This document shows, piece after piece, positions 61,560 to 64,000 of a stretch of 64,000 bases of DNA. Position numbers and translations under genes: made by a program. A model generated the notes under the pieces. It had not been told where the DNA came from. It did not search any database and worked only from the letters and a program-made list of their open reading frames with translations. The DNA is from Paramecium tetraurelia. Taxonomy: Eukaryota; Ciliophora; Oligohymenophorea; Peniculida; Parameciidae. The stretch is taken from contig NW_001799178.1 of NCBI RefSeq assembly GCF_000165425.1, forward strand, positions 62,001-126,000. The letters are read 5' to 3'. The first letter of the stretch is position 1. Each line of letters begins with the position of its first letter.

Positions 61560-62495
61560 TCACGCTCTATATCTTTTCCCATTTTTGGTCATGTAACTCA
61601 GGGTTCCTTCATCCTCCAAGCAGTACTACTCTTTCCACACAATTTCCGATATTGGATCCTTCTCCTACACCAAGAGTAAATAGTTCCTATGATATTCAAT
61701 TTTGTCAGCATACACCTTATTATACACCCCCGTAATATGTTAAAATGGTAGACAATTCTAAGTTTTATCAATCTTGAATATGCTGTGTTCATAATCCCCT
61801 AGAAATGCAAAAGTGGGATAGGTTTAGTACAATTTATTCAAATCACACAAATACAATTCCTTCTCTTGTTTGTTATACAAAAATAATTTATGTTAAGGAA
61901 GCATGCAGATTGAATCTATTGTTAAGTAATTCTGGCTTAATTGTTTGAAAATAGTTTTAGTTTGATAAAAAATTGAATTGTAATCTAATGCCAATCTCAG
62001 GAAATTTGGAGTCATGCAATTTACATTCGCTTGCTTTGAAAACAGTTTGCTGACTACAAACAAGCTGAAGTTATCGGCCATGGTTCTTCCCTATATAATA
62101 AAATAATGCTCGTATTTGTCATAATAGAAATTATCATACCTGTACAAGGGTTCATTAATTTTTTACTTAAAAACCAGTCTGTTTTTTTAAAATACAACTA
62201 TTCTATCAGTGCAAACAAAAAGTAGTAAATGAACATTGTGCAATTTGATGAATCTGAAATGATATACAATTATTTTTGAGTATCTGGTGAACAATTTTTG
62301 TCTTAACACATAATTTAAATGTCCATTTTCTGTATTATATACATAAATTTGCTCCTTGTTCATTAAAGCTAATTAATTGTCCATATTGCAAAATTAGGTT
62401 ATTTGTTTATTTTCAACCTCCTTCTCTATACGTTTCTCTGCTCTTTTCTTACTAAATTGGCATTTTCGTTTAATCCTTTCAAATATCTAACTCAT
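61560..62495 (-). CDS. unknown protein, 311 aa
   Basis: Single exon from MSQIFERIKRKCQFSKKRAE to TLSYMTKNGKRYRA at TGA. Basic N-terminus, then beta-strand-rich repeats reminiscent of a small propeller (MNKEQIYVYNTENGHLNYVL; LLLFVCTDRIVVFQKNRLVF; LFLYNKQEKELYLCDLNKLY). No specific family recognised. Confidence 0.7.
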
Positions 62496-62865
62496 AATTT
62501 TAGTTATTATTTCCTAAATTAATCACTTATATTAATTAAACATAGTTAAACCCAAACTAAGTTAAAATTGAAGTCAAATTGTAAGTATATTTATTCTCAT
62601 CTATTTCTTAATAAATATATTTTATTAATTTTTTATCAAAATACTCCTAATCCTTAATTGTAAATCAATATAAATTTATTGGTTATCGTTAATATATTCA
62701 GAATGCAAAAGAACATCATTTAGAATTGTTTCTTTAAAGTGCAATGGTAAACTTATTTTAAGGTAATTGATAATAAACATTTATAATAATAAGTGAAAAA
62801 TTAATATTTACGGTTATTTTATTTACAAATTAATGCTTAAAAATTATAATTGTTATAGATTATCA
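62496..62865. other. AT-rich intergenic region
   Basis: About 370 bp between minus-strand genes. The frame of the right-hand gene stays open into it but without conserved sequence. No RNA gene seen. Confidence 0.45.
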
Positions 62866-64000
62866 TCAAAGTGGAGTTTCTGGCTTTGATTTAGAGTCTA
62901 AATTCGCTTTTATTTTCTTGTTAAGATCCTGACCCTGAATCGCCATGTTAAACAGCATCTAATTCTTGATGTTCTTCTTTTTCATGAAGCTATTTGGCTC
63001 CATGATGTTGTCCCTTATTAATTGAGTGTTTAATAATTATAAGATCAAGAATGAGGGTAATAGTAAATATAACTAAGTTAGCGAGATTGTAAGACCAAGC
63101 AGATTTAGTTAAATCACTTTCCAAATTCGTAAATAAGTAGTCACTAACAGGATCAGATACACACCCATCATCATTAATTTATTTAATGATCTTTCTTTTG
63201 CCATCTATGATAGCAAAGGAGACTATTATTACAATTATTTCAGCTACTTATAATAGTATTTTGAATCCTATTTCTGTTAAGAAAATATAATTATATTAAG
63301 ATTAAGGACGAGCTAAAGATGATAGCAAATAATTTATTACTTGCCATACAAGACCATGCGAAATTACAAGCAGTCATTGTACCAATAACATTAAACAAGA
63401 GACCAATGACTAAGAAATAGGTGATAGTAACACCCAATTGGACTCTTAAGGCTGTGTAAACATAGTGCAAAGTGTCCCCTTCTTATATAACTTGGTCAAA
63501 GAAATCGCCTCGACATTGAGGGGACCAAGGAATATAAGTTTTAGCGTTTAGAGTCCAATTAAATTTTGGATCTATGTTGAAATAAGGCAATTTTTCAGAC
63601 AGATAAATTACATTGTTGGAGAGATAGAATTATTCTTCATCAATCGAATGAATAATTTAGAAGTTTGGATCATTATTCTCACATAACTATCTTCTTGATA
63701 ACATTAAAGGATAATCAAACCTATTAGGTGAAATATTCTAGTCTAAATTTCTTCTACATATTTTATCACCTTCAGTCACTCTGAATTGTACTAGTGGTAA
63801 ACCTGACGTATTTTTAATAAAATAAAAGTAGAATCCCGCTCCCAATGAAACAATATCTCCAACTTTTGTATTGTTTATTTATGTTAAATTTTGATGATCT
63901 GCATTAGTAGTAAATCCTATTTCTGTTATGGGACAACTCATGTTTTCAGGAACACAAAAGATGTTGTCTCCATTCCCACAAGTGATCTAATTTTATGATT
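62866..64000 (-). CDS. membrane protein, 5' end beyond window
   Basis: The N-terminal part lies outside. Visible: a Cys-containing extracellular-looking domain (ITCGNGDNIFCVPENMSCPI, VQFRVTEGDKICRRNLDQN, YIPWSPQCRGDFF), then helices VQLGVTITYFLVIGLLFNVI, ILLQVAEIIVIIVSFAIIDG and LVIFTITLILDLIIIK, and a polar tail (DAVQHGDSGSGSQQENKS). Probably ends DSKSKPETPL at TGA (62866-62868), which needs a frame change I could not place. No family recognised; the ectodomain plus four helices suggests a ciliate-specific surface or channel protein. Confidence 0.6.

Overview
This window is somatic (macronuclear) DNA of a ciliate, almost certainly a Paramecium. Four things point there. (1) Many genes read through as conserved families only if TAA and TAG code for glutamine and TGA is the sole stop; the class I histone deacetylase, eL27, V-ATPase subunit c and histone H3 all end at TGA. 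(2) Introns are tiny, about 20-40 nt, start GT and end AG, and removing them restores frame exactly; for most genes below I checked that the spliced length is a multiple of three. (3) The DNA is very AT-rich and gaps between genes are short, often 37-150 bp. (4) There is a trichocyst matrix protein gene, a marker of Paramecium secretory organelles. A standard-code ORF scan shreds almost every gene, so the models here were read directly from the sequence with the ciliate code. Layout. 0-5.8 kb: an unknown coiled-coil protein, a CTD-type phosphatase, a doubtful small gene, a RING plus Tudor-knot protein, a small coiled-coil gene, an unknown small protein and a RING-H2 E3. 6-11.3 kb: one giant minus-strand multi-spanning membrane protein with a PAS-like segment. 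12.6-24 kb: a mitoferrin-like carrier, a YeeE/YedE-type transporter, an SLC35F6-like transporter, a pseudokinase-MORN fusion, a Cys-motif protein, a casein-kinase-1-like kinase and a TRF4-like nucleotidyltransferase. 25-38 kb: a long coiled-coil protein, a PHD/WHIM-type chromatin protein, a second CTD-type phosphatase, a divergent mitochondrial carrier, unknown and membrane proteins, and the trichocyst matrix protein. 38-49 kb: a low-complexity protein, WDR74/NSA1, a pseudokinase, a class I HDAC, a doublecortin-kinase, Alba, tRNA-Ala, a divergent histone H3 and V-ATPase subunit c. 49-64 kb: a PI4-kinase, a large unknown protein, a PARP-type zinc-finger/PADR1 protein, a degenerate tRNA-like element, adenylate kinase 6, a CCCH protein, eL27, a tubulin-like protein, eL6, and an unfinished membrane protein at the right edge. 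There are no operons; neighbours alternate strand and share only short promoters or terminators. The mix is housekeeping (eL6, eL27, WDR74, AK6, V-ATPase c, PI4K) plus signalling and chromatin genes. The points most worth following up are the PHD/WHIM protein, the H3 variant with a rewritten tail, the tubulin relative with no GTP-binding loop, the doublecortin-kinase with Cys in place of the DFG Asp, and three pseudokinase-like genes within about 30 kb. Exon structure is unresolved in a few places (N-terminus of the giant membrane protein, 14.8-15.1 kb, and the 3' end of the last gene); these are flagged.
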